Positions 34,659 through 45,397 of a DNA stretch of 64,000 nucleotides are shown one piece after another (positions within the stretch are counted from its first letter, which is position 1; each line of letters begins with the position of its first letter). The DNA is from DASRDR01 sp035550795. Its GTDB lineage: Bacteria; Methylomirabilota; Methylomirabilia; Rokubacteriales; DASRDR01. The stretch spans positions 1 to 64,000 of the forward strand of contig DASZOL010000116.1 of assembly GCA_035550795.1 (NCBI GenBank), in the 5' to 3' direction. The notes below the pieces were generated by a model, which was given only the letters and a program-made list of their open reading frames with translations, made no database searches and was not told the origin of the DNA. The position numbers and the translations under genes are program-made.

Positions 34659-35585
34659 ATGGAAGGCTCCATGGCCGCGGTGTACGTCCAGCAGATCATC
34701 AACGGCCTGACCATCGGCAGCGTGTACGCTCTCATCGCGCTGGGGTACACGATGGTCTACGGGGTCCTCGAGATGATCAACTTCGCCCACGGCGACGTGT
34801 ACATGGTGGGCAGCTTCCTCGGCCTCCTCGTCCTGGCGCTGATGGGGCCCTCGGCCAGCCTCGTCGGAGGCAGCGTCGCGCTGGTCCTGGCTCTCACCCT
34901 GCTGGGCGCGATGGCGGGTTGCGCCCTGCTCGGCGTCGGCATCGAGCGACTCGCGTATCGACCGGTCCGCGGCACCAGCCGCCTCGGCCCGCTCATCGCC
35001 GCGCTCGGGGTCTCCCTGTTCCTGCAGAACGCCGCGATGCTCATCGTCGGCACGCGCCCGAAGGCCTTCCCGCCCCTGATCGAGAAGCATCTCTACCACG
35101 TCGCGGGCGCCGTCTTCACCAATCTCCAGGTCCTGATCCTCGCCGCGTCGCTGGGCCTCATGCTGCTGCTGGATCAGTTCGTCCGTCGGACCCGCTGGGG
35201 CCGAGCCATGCGTGCGGTGGCTCAGGACGCCGAGGTGGCCAGCTTCATGGGCGTGGAGGTCAACACGGTCGTGATCCTGACCTTCCTGATCGGATCCGTC
35301 CTGGCCGGCGGCGCCGGCATCATGGTGGGGCTCTACTACGGCATCGTCGACTTCTTCATGGGGTACATCGCGGGTCTCAAGGCGTTCACCGCCGCCGTCC
35401 TCGGCGGGATCGGCAACCTCCGGGGGGCGATGCTGGGCGGGCTCCTGCTCGGCCTGGCCGAGAGCTTCGGCGCGGGGTTCATCGGCGCGCAGTGGCGGGA
35501 TGTCATCGCGTTCGCCGTGCTCATCACGGTGCTGGTCTTCCGTCCGGGAGGGGTGCTGGGCGAGCAACTACCCGAGAAGGTTTGA
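34659..35585 (+). CDS. livH: LivH-type ABC permease
   Basis: A 308-residue inner-membrane permease. The start IINGLTIGSVYALIALGYTM, NFAHGDVYMVG, RAMRAVAQDAEVASFMGV and GGIGNLRGAMLGG are hallmark motifs of LivH. About eight helices are visible. An internal ATG four codons on is an alternative start. It lies 98 bp after the binding-protein gene and 4 bp before livM. Confidence 0.93.
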   Translation: MEGSMAAVYVQQIINGLTIGSVYALIALGYTMVYGVLEMINFAHGDVYMVGSFLGLLVLALMGPSASLVGGSVALVLALTLLGAMAGCALLGVGIERLAYRPVRGTSRLGPLIAALGVSLFLQNAAMLIVGTRPKAFPPLIEKHLYHVAGAVFTNLQVLILAASLGLMLLLDQFVRRTRWGRAMRAVAQDAEVASFMGVEVNTVVILTFLIGSVLAGGAGIMVGLYYGIVDFFMGYIAGLKAFTAAVLGGIGNLRGAMLGGLLLGLAESFGAGFIGAQWRDVIAFAVLITVLVFRPGGVLGEQLPEKV

Positions 35586-35589
35586 GCCC

Positions 35590-36623
<1,034 letters not shown>

Positions 36624-36627
<4 letters not shown>

Positions 36628-37409
36628 GCGCTCTCCTCGGCGTCCGCCATCTCACGGTCCGGTTCGGAGGACTGACGGCTCTCCAGGACCTGTCGCTCGA
36701 GGTGCGCCCCGGGGAGATCGTCGGGGTCATCGGTCCCAATGGGTCGGGCAAGACGACGCTCTTCAACTGCATCACCGGGCTCTACCGGGCGAGCGCCGGC
36801 TCGATCGCGTTCGGGGATCCCCCCGCGGAGCTGGCCCATCTCGGCCCGCATGACATCGTCGAGCGGGGCATCGCTCGGACGTTCCAGACGCTTCGGGTGT
36901 TCCCGAACCTCTCGGTACTCGAGAACGTGCTCATCGGCCTCCACTGCCGGCGCCGCGCCGGGGTCCTCGGCGCAATCTTCCGGCCGACGTGGGTCGTGGC
37001 CGAGGAGGCAGATGCCATCCGGCGGGTGTCCGAGCTGCTCGCGATCTTCGGCGACCGTCTCCTCCCCCGGACCACCTGGCCTGCCCGCTCCCTCTCGTAC
37101 GCGAATCGCCGCCGCCTGGAGATCGCCCGGGCCCTCGCGACGGATCCGCGCTTGCTCCTCCTCGACGAGCCGACCGCGGGAATGAACCCGACGGAGAAGC
37201 AGGAGCTGACGGGCGTCATCCGGACCATCCGCGAGCGGGGCGTGACCGTGCTGCTCATCGAGCACGACATGCGGGTGGTGATGCAGACGGCCGACCGGGT
37301 GTTCGCGATGAACTACGGGGAGCGCATCGCCGAGGGGCGTCCAGACGAGGTCGCGCGTGACCCGGTCGTGGTGGAGGCCTACCTCGGCAAGATGACGAGC
37401 CGTGCTTAG
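36624..37409 (+). CDS. livG: LivG-type ABC ATPase
   Basis: A 261-residue ATPase. The GTG at 36624 overlaps the livM stop (GTGA). It has Walker A GPNGSGKTT, the LivG-specific GIARTFQTLRVFPNLSVLEN, signature LSYANRRRLEIARAL, Walker B LLLLDEPTAG and switch His in IEHDM. The signature SYANR replaces the usual SYGQQ, a modest variation. It is expected to form a heterodimer with LivF. Confidence 0.93.
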
Positions 37410-38109
37410 GCTTCGCGACGTCGACACGAGCTACGGGCGAATCCGGGTGCTCCGGCAGGTCAGCCTCGAGGTCGCGCAAGGCGAGATCGTCTGCCTCCTG
37501 GGGGGCAACGCGTCGGGCAAGTCGACGACGATGAAGACCATCCTGGGCGTCGTACGGCCGACGGCCGGCACCGTGGAGTTCGCGGGCGAGGTCATCAACG
37601 ACGTCCGGACCGCGCAACGCATCGAGCGGGGGCTGGCCATCGTCCCCGAGAACCGGCGAGTCTTCCCCCGCATGACGGTGCGCGAAAACCTGGAGATGGG
37701 CGCGTTCCTCCGGCACGACCGGGCCAGCGTCGAGGTCGATCTGGAGCGGATGCTCGAGCTCTTCCCGCGGCTCGCCGAGCGGCTCCTGCAGCGGGCGGGC
37801 ACGCTGTCGGGCGGCGAGCAGCAGATGCTCGCCATGGCCCGGGCCCTCATGGCTCGCCCCCGCCTGCTTCTGATGGACGAGCCGTCGATGGGTCTGTCGC
37901 CCCGCCTGGTTCAGCAGAACTTCGAGCTGATCCAAGAGATCAACCGGGGCGGCGTGACCATCTTCGTCGTCGAGCAGAACGCCGCCATGGCCCTCGCCAT
38001 AGCCCACCGCGGCTACGTCCTCCGCACCGGCGAGATCGTGATGTCGGGATCGGCCGCCGATCTCCTCCGGAGCCAGGGGATTCGCCAGGCCTATCTCGGC
38101 GAGCTGTGA
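37402..38109 (+). CDS. livF: LivF-type ABC ATPase
   Basis: A 235-residue ATPase whose GTG start overlaps the livG end by 8 bases. It has Walker A GGNASGKSTT, IVPENRRVFPRMTVRENLEM, signature LSGGEQQMLAMARAL, Walker B LLLMDEPSMGLSP, and VVEQNAAMAL with the LivF-type Gln. It completes the five-gene importer. Confidence 0.93.
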   Translation: MLRLRDVDTSYGRIRVLRQVSLEVAQGEIVCLLGGNASGKSTTMKTILGVVRPTAGTVEFAGEVINDVRTAQRIERGLAIVPENRRVFPRMTVRENLEMGAFLRHDRASVEVDLERMLELFPRLAERLLQRAGTLSGGEQQMLAMARALMARPRLLLMDEPSMGLSPRLVQQNFELIQEINRGGVTIFVVEQNAAMALAIAHRGYVLRTGEIVMSGSAADLLRSQGIRQAYLGEL

Positions 38110-38202
38110 GGCGGGAGTCGAGGCTCCCGCTCCTGGGGCCCGGGGGCCGCCCCGCGCTCGACGGCTCGCCGGGGACCCGCGTGAAGTCCATGGCCGCGGC
38201 GG

Positions 38203-38724
38203 TCATCGAGAGCCCGTCCTCTGGACGCGGGGGCGGGGCCGCGGCGCCCGCCAGCGCGTACGCTCGCCCAGCGCCGAATCGAGCGTGTCGACTAGCTTAT
38301 CGATCCTGAAGCGACCGAGCGCCTTCCGAGACTTGCGACGAGCCTCGACCGAGGGCCACTTGGGCCCGAACAGCCTCACGGCCGTGTACATGAGGATGGC
38401 CTGCTCCCGCGACACGCCGTCGCACAGCATCGCCTCGTAGAACATGTAGTGGACTTCCTCGTGCGGCCGGGACTTGTCCTGGCACGCCACGTCGTGAACA
38501 ACCGTCGCGCGGCGATAGTCGCCCACGTACGGGGTGCCCACGATCTTGGACCACAGGACCTCGGGGATGCTCGCGCCGTCGACGCACCGCCCGGCGGGGG
38601 CGGGCCATCGCACCCCCCGAGAGTCGACGAACGCGAACTCGGCAAGCAGCGACATGTCACGGTCGTCGCCAGGATGGCGGAGCCACTGAGTCTCCACCTC
38701 GCCCTCGAAGCGCGGGAGTGCCAT
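38203..38724 (-). CDS. DUF1353 protein
   Basis: A 173-residue protein; ATG at 38724 follows GGAGGGGAC. It carries the DUF1353 signature: AEFAFVDSRGVRWPAPAG, DGASIPEVLWSKIVGTPYVG, and RRATVVHDVACQDKSRPHEE with His and Asp that may bind a metal. DUF1353 members are found in phages and genomes, without known reaction. The last 25 residues are Arg/Pro-rich. It faces the liv operon end and is convergent with it. Confidence 0.82.
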   Translation of the reverse strand: MALPRFEGEVETQWLRHPGDDRDMSLLAEFAFVDSRGVRWPAPAGRCVDGASIPEVLWSKIVGTPYVGDYRRATVVHDVACQDKSRPHEEVHYMFYEAMLCDGVSREQAILMYTAVRLFGPKWPSVEARRKSRKALGRFRIDKLVDTLDSALGERTRWRAPRPRPRVQRTGSR

Positions 38725-38939
38725 GTCCCCTCCGATGCGAGGCGCCCGTGGATTCAAGCCAGGAGCGCCCGCCTCCAAAGAGCCCCCTGGGCAGCTCTGT
38801 CTAGGCTCCTGCTCTCCGGTCACGCGTTCGCTCGCCTATCATACGTCGCGCACACACCCTCCCGGACGCGGTCGATCGTCCCGTCGCCGGTGACGCCGCC
38901 GACTTCCTGATCCGGTCCGACCGGGCTAGGCTGGACGCC

Positions 38940-39623
38940 ATGCCTCGCGTGCCCTTCGCCCGCCTGCCCAATGCCTGGCTGCTGCTGGCTCTGGTGCTCC
39001 AGGTGGTGGCGTACCCGTTCCTCGACGAGCACGCGGGCGGGCGCGCCGCCATCGCCGCGTTCGACCTGGTCATCCTCGCGCTGGCCCTGCGCGCCTCGCG
39101 CGCCGGCGGCCACGAAACCTGGCTGGGCTACGTGCTGGTGGTGCCGGCGATGGTGCTCCAGGCGGTGGACGCACTCGGGGGGAATGCCTTGGGGCTTTAC
39201 GCCGCCTCACTGGCCGCCCAGGCGGCCTTCCATGCCTTCGTCGTGGTCTGCCTGCTGCGCTACATCCTGCGCGACGAGATCATGACGCGCGACGAGCTGT
39301 TCGCCGCCGCCGGCCTGTACGTGCTGATGGCCTTCGTGTTCGCCTACCTCTACGCGCTGGTCGAGCACTGGCAGCCGCGGGCCTTCGTGATCAACGCCGC
39401 CAACAATGCCGAAGGCGTGACGCGCTGGTGGGACCTCCTGTACTTCAGCTTCACCTGCCTGACCAGCGTCGGCTTCGGCGAGATCACGCCGGCCAACGAC
39501 CATGCCCGCTCCCTGGTGATGGTCCAGCAGATGGCCGGCGTCCTGTACTTCGCGCTGGTGATCTCGCGCCTGGTCACGATGCAGTCGCGGCGCGCCGCGC
39601 GAGGGCGCCGGCCGCTACCCTGA
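38940..39623 (+). CDS. Ion-channel-like membrane protein (K+-channel pore)
   Basis: A 227-residue protein. After four N-terminal hydrophobic segments (about 12-28, 38-52, 62-76, 85-108) come a helix at 122-142, a pore helix YFSFTCLTSVGFGEITPAN (selectivity filter SVGFGE near 176-181) and a final helix VMVQQMAGVLYFALVIS. This is the Ion_trans_2 layout. The filter differs from TVGYGD but SVGFGE or TTGFGD variants occur in bacterial K+ channels. No cytoplasmic RCK or cyclic-nucleotide domain follows. Confidence 0.85.
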   Translation: MPRVPFARLPNAWLLLALVLQVVAYPFLDEHAGGRAAIAAFDLVILALALRASRAGGHETWLGYVLVVPAMVLQAVDALGGNALGLYAASLAAQAAFHAFVVVCLLRYILRDEIMTRDELFAAAGLYVLMAFVFAYLYALVEHWQPRAFVINAANNAEGVTRWWDLLYFSFTCLTSVGFGEITPANDHARSLVMVQQMAGVLYFALVISRLVTMQSRRAARGRRPLP

Positions 39624-39872
39624 CGGTCCCCGGCCGCAAAGCGCAGAAGCTCGGCGGGCGGACTCGCGGGCGCGGCGCCGGCGCTGCCGGGCGTTCCCGC
39701 TCGTCCGGTCGGCCAGAACGTAGGCGCGAAACGCCGCCGAACCTCGGGACGCCGGCCCACTGGATGGACCGTCCCGGGGATGCGAGAGTGGGGCCTCCAG
39801 CAGGATGCGCCACGCAGCGTCGCAGAGCGCGCGGCATGCGGCACTATATGCTGGTCCCGGAGCCATGGACGA

Positions 39873-41297
39873 ATGACGGCCCGGCCCCGCCTGACCGAGA
39901 GGAACGCCCGGACGGTGCTCCTGATCCAGGCTGTCGAGGAAGCGGATCAGGAGGGGGTGCTGCTGCCGCCGCGGACGCGCGCGGCGGCGACCCGTCGCGC
40001 GTTCGACGAGCCGTCCCGGGCCACCGACGATCTCGCCCGGCTCCACGTGCGCGCGTCCCTGCTGCGGGACGACGTCCTGCGCGAGGCCCCGGCTCTCGGG
40101 CTGCTGCTGCACCCGCCACGGTGGCGAGGGCCCGTGATCCTGGCCACCATCGGGGTGGCGGCCGCCACGGGCGCGCTGACGAACGTGTTCGGCCCCGAGC
40201 GTCACGTGAGCGTGCTGGCCTTTCCGCTCGCGGGCATCCTCGCGTGGAGCCTCGTCATCTACGCCGCCCTCGCCGCCCGGGTCATCGGAGGCCTGGTGGC
40301 GCGGGCCCGCGGGACCAGCCCCGCGCCCGCTCGCCTGGCGCTCCTCGGGCGGTGGCTCGAAGGGGCCTGGCTGGCCGGACTCGCCCGCCGGCTGGGTGGA
40401 ACGACTCGCTCGGTTGCCGCGACCGACGCCGTCCGGCGATTCGGCCGGCTGTGGCTCCCGGCGGCCGCCCCACTCATCGCGGCCCGCGTGGGCGTCGTCC
40501 TGCACCTCGCCGCGCTGGCGATGGCGGTGGGCGCGCTCGCGGGCATGTACGGCTCGGGGATCGCATTCGAGTACCGCGCGACCTGGGAGAGCACCTGGCT
40601 CGACGCGCCGGCCGTGCAACGGTACCTCGACGTGGTCCTCGGGCCGGCGGCGCACGTGCTCGGCACGGCGGTCCCGGCCGTTGCGGCCCTCCGCGGCCCG
40701 GGCGGCGAGGGCACGGCGGTGCCCTGGATCCACCTCTGGGCCACGACGCTCGTCCTCTTCGTCGTGATCCCGCGGACGGCCCTCGCCCTCCTTGACGCGG
40801 CCCGGGCGGCGCGCCTCGCCAGGCGGTTGCCGGTCCACGTCGACGCGGGCTACGCGCGGCGCGCGCTCCAGAGCGGCCGCGGCGCTGCCACGCTCGTGGA
40901 GATCGTCTACTACAGCTGCGCGCCGGACACGGACCTGCGCGAGCGGCTGCACACGCGGCTCCAGGAGGAGGCCGGCGCGCGCGCCGTCATTCACGAGGGC
41001 GCGCGCCTGGACTACGGCGACGGACCCGAACGCGTCGCCCTGCCCGAGAAGGCCTCGGCCACGGGCCTGCTCGCCCTGGTCTTCACGCTGGCCCAGACCC
41101 CAGAGACCGAGGTGCACGGCGACTTCGTCGATCGCTTGCAGGAGCGCCTGGACCGTGCCGGCTGGCAGCTGATAGTGGTCCTCGAGACGGCGACGTACCG
41201 GCGACGCGTCGGCTCGGAGGATCGCGTGCGCGAGCGCCGGGCGACCTGGGATCGTCTGCTGCGGGACCTCCAGCTCACTGCCGTCGACCTCGCCTAG
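39873..41297 (+). CDS. DUF2868 membrane protein
   Basis: A 474-residue inner-membrane protein starting at the ATG before TARPRLTERNARTVLLIQAV. Two helices near 105-150, two near 205-240 and one near 300-320 are seen; a soluble C-terminal part begins after the TALALLDAARAARLARRLPV stretch. DUF2868 is regularly encoded just ahead of a DUF3482 GTPase, as here with a 3-bp gap, which suggests a complex at the membrane. Function is unknown. Confidence 0.85.
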   Translation: MTARPRLTERNARTVLLIQAVEEADQEGVLLPPRTRAAATRRAFDEPSRATDDLARLHVRASLLRDDVLREAPALGLLLHPPRWRGPVILATIGVAAATGALTNVFGPERHVSVLAFPLAGILAWSLVIYAALAARVIGGLVARARGTSPAPARLALLGRWLEGAWLAGLARRLGGTTRSVAATDAVRRFGRLWLPAAAPLIAARVGVVLHLAALAMAVGALAGMYGSGIAFEYRATWESTWLDAPAVQRYLDVVLGPAAHVLGTAVPAVAALRGPGGEGTAVPWIHLWATTLVLFVVIPRTALALLDAARAARLARRLPVHVDAGYARRALQSGRGAATLVEIVYYSCAPDTDLRERLHTRLQEEAGARAVIHEGARLDYGDGPERVALPEKASATGLLALVFTLAQTPETEVHGDFVDRLQERLDRAGWQLIVVLETATYRRRVGSEDRVRERRATWDRLLRDLQLTAVDLA

Positions 41298-41300
41298 CCC

Positions 41301-42761
41301 ATGACGACGGTCACTCTGAGTCTCATCTCGCACACCAACGTCGGCAAGACCACGCTCGCCCGCACGCTGTTGCGCCGGGAGATCGGCGAGGTGCGAGACG
41401 AGCCCCACGTAACGACCATCGCCGAAGCGCACCTGCTCATCGAAACGGACGACGCGCGCCTCCTGCTCTGGGACACGCCGGGGTTCGGGGACACCGTGCG
41501 ACTGATGACGCGCCTCCGCCACGAGCGCGACGCGATCGGCTGGCTCCTGCATCAGGTCTGGGATCGCGTGCTCGACCGCGCCCTCTGGTGCAGCCAGGAA
41601 GCGGTGCGCAACGTCCGCAACGAGGCGGACGTGGTCCTGTATCTCGTGAACGCGACCGAGGATCCCGGAGCAGCTGGCTACATGACGCACGAGCTCGAGC
41701 TGCTGTCGTGGATGAACCGTCCCGTCCTCGTCGTGCTGAACCAGATCGGCGTGGAGGACACCCGCCGGACGCTGGACAGCTGGCAGCGACACCTCGCGTC
41801 GTTCGCAGTCGTTCGCGGCGTGCTCGCGCTCGACGCGTTCAGCCGCGCGTGGGTGGAGGAGAGCCTCGTCCTCGAGCGCGTCGTGGGCCTGCTGGACGGC
41901 CAGAAGCGAACGGCGATGATCGGTCTCCTGCGGGCGTGGAACGACCGGAACCTGCGCGTCTTCGACGCCTCGATCGACGCGCTGGCCGAGTACCTTGCCG
42001 GCATCGCCGTCGACCGGGAGCCGATCGGTTCGCCGCCGAGCGCGGGCGGGTCGTGGATGCGCGAGCGATTTGCCGATCTCCGCGCGCTGTCCCGCGTCGA
42101 CCGCGAGCGCGCGATGGGCGCGCTGTTCGACCGCGTGCAGGCTGCGACCCGGCGGCTGATGGATCGTCTGATCGAGCTGCACGAGCTCGCCGGCACGAGC
42201 CGGACGCAGGTCGAGCGCCGCCTGGAGGACGCCGCGATCCAGGGGGACGAGGCGATCAATCCCACGACGGGCGCGATCGCCGGTGGTGCCGTGAGCGGCC
42301 TCCTGGCCGGCCTCGGGGCCGACGTCCTTGCCGGCGGCCTGTCGCTCGGCGGCGGCGCAATCCTCGGGGCCATGCTCGGCGCCCTCGGAGGCTACGCGTT
42401 CGGCGGCGCCTACCGGCTCGCCACGGGCGGTGAGTCGGGCATCCAGTTCCAGCCGGCGGCGCTGGATCGCCTCGCGCGCGAGGCCGTGCTGCGCTATCTC
42501 CTGGTCGCGCACCATGGCCGCGGGCGCGGTGACTACGCCGACCTGGAGTACCCGGCCCACTGGGTGGCCGACGTCGATGCCCAGATCGCGCCCCGGCGCG
42601 AGGCGCTGCAGGCGGCGTGGCGCGAGGCGGCGCGCGGCGGCCGCGACGCGGCCCCCGCGGTGGCCACGCGTCTGCGGACGGTCCTGGGCGCCATTCTTCG
42701 CGATCTGCTCCGGCGCCGGTTCCCCGACGCGACGGTCCTCTCCGGGGAGCGTGCGTGGTGA
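41301..42761 (+). CDS. DUF3482-containing GTPase (Era/HflX-like G domain)
   Basis: A 486-residue protein. The G domain has P-loop SHTNVGKTTLA (11-18), switch region DEPHVTTIAEAH, G3 DTPGFGD and G4-like VLNQIG in place of NKxD, then the DUF3482 region. A Gly-rich pair of hydrophobic stretches around 315-370 (AGGAVSGLLAGLGADVLAGG, GAMLGALGGYAFGG) looks able to insert in a membrane. Co-encoded with the DUF2868 protein three bases upstream; a membrane-linked GTPase system of unknown role. Confidence 0.88.
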   Translation: MTTVTLSLISHTNVGKTTLARTLLRREIGEVRDEPHVTTIAEAHLLIETDDARLLLWDTPGFGDTVRLMTRLRHERDAIGWLLHQVWDRVLDRALWCSQEAVRNVRNEADVVLYLVNATEDPGAAGYMTHELELLSWMNRPVLVVLNQIGVEDTRRTLDSWQRHLASFAVVRGVLALDAFSRAWVEESLVLERVVGLLDGQKRTAMIGLLRAWNDRNLRVFDASIDALAEYLAGIAVDREPIGSPPSAGGSWMRERFADLRALSRVDRERAMGALFDRVQAATRRLMDRLIELHELAGTSRTQVERRLEDAAIQGDEAINPTTGAIAGGAVSGLLAGLGADVLAGGLSLGGGAILGAMLGALGGYAFGGAYRLATGGESGIQFQPAALDRLAREAVLRYLLVAHHGRGRGDYADLEYPAHWVADVDAQIAPRREALQAAWREAARGGRDAAPAVATRLRTVLGAILRDLLRRRFPDATVLSGERAW

Positions 42762-42953
42762 CGCCGGTGCCCGCCGATCCGTCGTCGTCGTCGCGGGCGC
42801 CCTGGACGGCGGGAAGCCCCCGGAGCAGCTCAGACCCCTTGGCCCCCGCCCTCGTGTGCGGTAACGTCCTTCGCGAGAGGCTTCGCGGGACCGCGTCGCT
42901 CGCGTCGACACCTGGGGCGCGTGAAGCCTCCGCACAGGAGGACAGGAATCGCC

Positions 42954-44396
42954 ATGAGCCGACGCGTGTCTTTCGGATTCTGGGCTCCGGTCGCGGCGCT
43001 GCTGGTGCTGGCAACCCCGGCCTGGGCGCAGAAGTCCGCGGATCAGGTGGCCGTCGAGGCGGCCAAGAAGCACTCCGGCGCGACCCTCAACGTCATCTGG
43101 CCTGCCGGGCTGGGCGCCCTCGGCCAGAAGAACTACGCCGCGCCGCTGTTCAAGCAGCTCACGGGCGTCACGGTGAACATCATCGAGGCCCCGCCCGCCC
43201 AGGTCTACGTCAAGACCGTCGCGGAGCACCGCGCGGGCACCGCCGCGTATGACGTCGTCAGCGTCCAGCCGGCCTGGCTGGCGGACGAGGCGGAGGCGGG
43301 CATCCTGGCGCCGCTCGACAAGTGGGTCGACCAGTACGGCTTTCGCCAGTCCCTCCGCGACATCGAGCCCGCGTACCGGGACAACTGGATGACGGTCAAG
43401 GGCAAGATCATGGCGATCCCGGATGACGGGGACGTGATCCTGCTCTTCTACCGGAAGGACCTCTTCAACGACGCGGCGAACAAGTCCGCCTTCAAGGCCA
43501 AGTACGGCTACGATCTGGCCGTTCCCACCACCTGGGAGCAGTTCGGCCAGATCGGGCAGTTCTTCACCGACAAGTACGCGCCGCAGCTCTACGGCGCGGC
43601 GATCATCCACGACGCGGCGTCCATGCAGTACTTCTTCCAGGAGCGCTTCCGGAACGCGGGCGGCAGGTTCTTCGACGTGGCCAGCATGAAGTCCCAGATC
43701 AACAACGAGGCGGGCGTGAAGGTGGCCTCGCAGATGCAGAGCGAGGCCAAGTTCATGCCGCCGGGCTCGGAGAACTGGAACCCCGTGAACGTGCTGACGG
43801 CCTGGCTCGCGGGGAAGGTGGCGATGATGACGTGGTGGCCGCCGCCCGGGCGCTGGTCGGAAGGCTACGGCACCAACGAGGAGGCCCTGAAGTGGGTGCC
43901 GGAGAGCAAGGTGAAGGGCAAGGTCGGTTACGCCCTGCCCCCGGGCGGCCGCCCGGAGCTCGCGCTGGGCTGGTGCCTGGGCGTGTCCACCCACAGCAAG
44001 AAGCAGGAGCTCGCCTACCTGTACATCCAGTGGGTGAACAGCGAGAAGATCTCCCTCGAGCGGGTGCAGCTGCCCTACACCCTGCGCGACCCGTTCCGCG
44101 CCAACCACTTCACCAGCGCGGAGTACGCCGCGCGGTGGCCGGGCGCCAAGGACTACCTGGACATCCTGAAGAAGGCCGCCCAGGTCGGCATGCTGGATCT
44201 GTCGGTGCGCAACACGTTCCAGTACCAGGACTCCCTGGGCAAGGCCATGCAGCGTCTGATGGCAGGGGAGAACCCCAAGCAGGTAATGGACGACACGGCC
44301 GCGGACTGGGACAAGATCACCCAGCGCACCGGCGTCGACCTGCAGCGCGCGACGTATCAGGACTGGGCCGCCAAGCCCAACGCCTACCCCCGCTGA
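42954..44396 (+). CDS. Sugar-type ABC substrate-binding protein (family 1)
   Basis: A 480-residue periplasmic binding protein with AGGAGGACAGGA upstream of the ATG. Signal peptide ends near TPAWA before QKSADQ. Fold motifs: TLNVIWPAGLGALGQKN, AGTAAYDVVSVQPAWLADEA, DDGDVILLFYRKDLFND and VPTTWEQFGQIGQFFTDKYA. It is the first gene of a transport operon whose permeases and a sugar-acid dehydratase follow, so a sugar or sugar acid is the likely cargo. Confidence 0.92.
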   Translation: MSRRVSFGFWAPVAALLVLATPAWAQKSADQVAVEAAKKHSGATLNVIWPAGLGALGQKNYAAPLFKQLTGVTVNIIEAPPAQVYVKTVAEHRAGTAAYDVVSVQPAWLADEAEAGILAPLDKWVDQYGFRQSLRDIEPAYRDNWMTVKGKIMAIPDDGDVILLFYRKDLFNDAANKSAFKAKYGYDLAVPTTWEQFGQIGQFFTDKYAPQLYGAAIIHDAASMQYFFQERFRNAGGRFFDVASMKSQINNEAGVKVASQMQSEAKFMPPGSENWNPVNVLTAWLAGKVAMMTWWPPPGRWSEGYGTNEEALKWVPESKVKGKVGYALPPGGRPELALGWCLGVSTHSKKQELAYLYIQWVNSEKISLERVQLPYTLRDPFRANHFTSAEYAARWPGAKDYLDILKKAAQVGMLDLSVRNTFQYQDSLGKAMQRLMAGENPKQVMDDTAADWDKITQRTGVDLQRATYQDWAAKPNAYPR

Positions 44397-44464
44397 GGCC
44401 GCGGACCCGCCTCGCCGTGCCGGCCATGCGGCCGTCCCGCCGGCACGCCCGCGGAAGCGAGCCG

Positions 44465-45397
44465 ATGTGCGGCCCGGCTGACCCCGCCGGTGCCGGCCCG
44501 GGCCCGGCGGGCGTCCGCGCCGCGCGGGGCGCGTTTGCCGAGCGTCACTTCCGGTACGTGGCGCTCTCCCCCGCCGTCCTGCTCCTGCTGCTCATCGGCG
44601 CGTTCCCGGTGGGCTACAACCTGGTCCTGAGCTTCCAGCGCCAGACCATGTTCAGCACGGACACCTCCTTCGCCGGGCTGGTGAACTACCGGGAGCTGCT
44701 CGCGGATGCCCGCTTCTGGCAGTCCATCGGGCACACGGTCGTCATCGCCGCGGTGGCGTTGCCGCTGCAGCTCGGGCTGGGCCTGGCGATGGCCCAGCTC
44801 TTCGCGGGCGACCTGCCCGGGCGCCGGCTCTTCACCGCGCTGCTTCTCCTCCCGGTGGTGGTCTCGCCCATCGTGGCCGGCGCGGCCTGGCGGCTGTTCC
44901 TGGATAACGCCTACGGGCCCGTCAACCAGATCATCGGCTGGTTCGCGGGACGCCCCGTCAAGCTCCTCTGGACGGTCAGCGAGCACCTCGTCTACCCGAC
45001 GGTGATCCTCGTCGAGGTGTGGCAGCACACGCCCTTCGTGTTCCTCCTGTGCCTGGCCGCCATCCTGGCGGTCGACAAGAACCAGGTGGAGGCCGCCCAG
45101 ATCGACGGCGCCTCCGGGTGGGTGATCTTCCGCCGCGTCGTCCTGCCCGCCATCGCCCCGGTGGTGTCCATGGTGATGCTGATCCGGTTCGTGGACATCA
45201 TGCGCATCTTCGACATGGTGCTGGCCCTCACGGAGGGTGGACCGGGGCGGCGCACCGAGACCCTCTCGCTCTACACCTACGTCCTGGGCTTCCAGGACTT
45301 CTCGCTCAGCTACACCGGCGCGGTGGCCTTCGTGACCATCGCGCTGATGTCCACGGTCCTCTGGCTGATCCTGGGCCGCCTGGAGGGGGGACGTTGA
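44465..45397 (+). CDS. MalF/UgpA-type ABC permease
   Basis: A 310-residue permease (start ATG 44465; an ATG 41 bases upstream in the same frame is possible). YVALSPAVLLLLLIGAFPVG starts the first helix; the EAA loop reads EAAQIDGASGWVIFRRVVLP. Six helices are visible. Its stop overlaps the TTG start of the next permease. Confidence 0.9.
   Translation: MCGPADPAGAGPGPAGVRAARGAFAERHFRYVALSPAVLLLLLIGAFPVGYNLVLSFQRQTMFSTDTSFAGLVNYRELLADARFWQSIGHTVVIAAVALPLQLGLGLAMAQLFAGDLPGRRLFTALLLLPVVVSPIVAGAAWRLFLDNAYGPVNQIIGWFAGRPVKLLWTVSEHLVYPTVILVEVWQHTPFVFLLCLAAILAVDKNQVEAAQIDGASGWVIFRRVVLPAIAPVVSMVMLIRFVDIMRIFDMVLALTEGGPGRRTETLSLYTYVLGFQDFSLSYTGAVAFVTIALMSTVLWLILGRLEGGR

Noticed and set aside
39615..44108. 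1,497-codon minus-strand open frame opposite the DUF2868/DUF3482 and binding-protein genes
   Set aside because: Shadow frame produced by codon bias; the plus strand has three recognisable families over the same interval.
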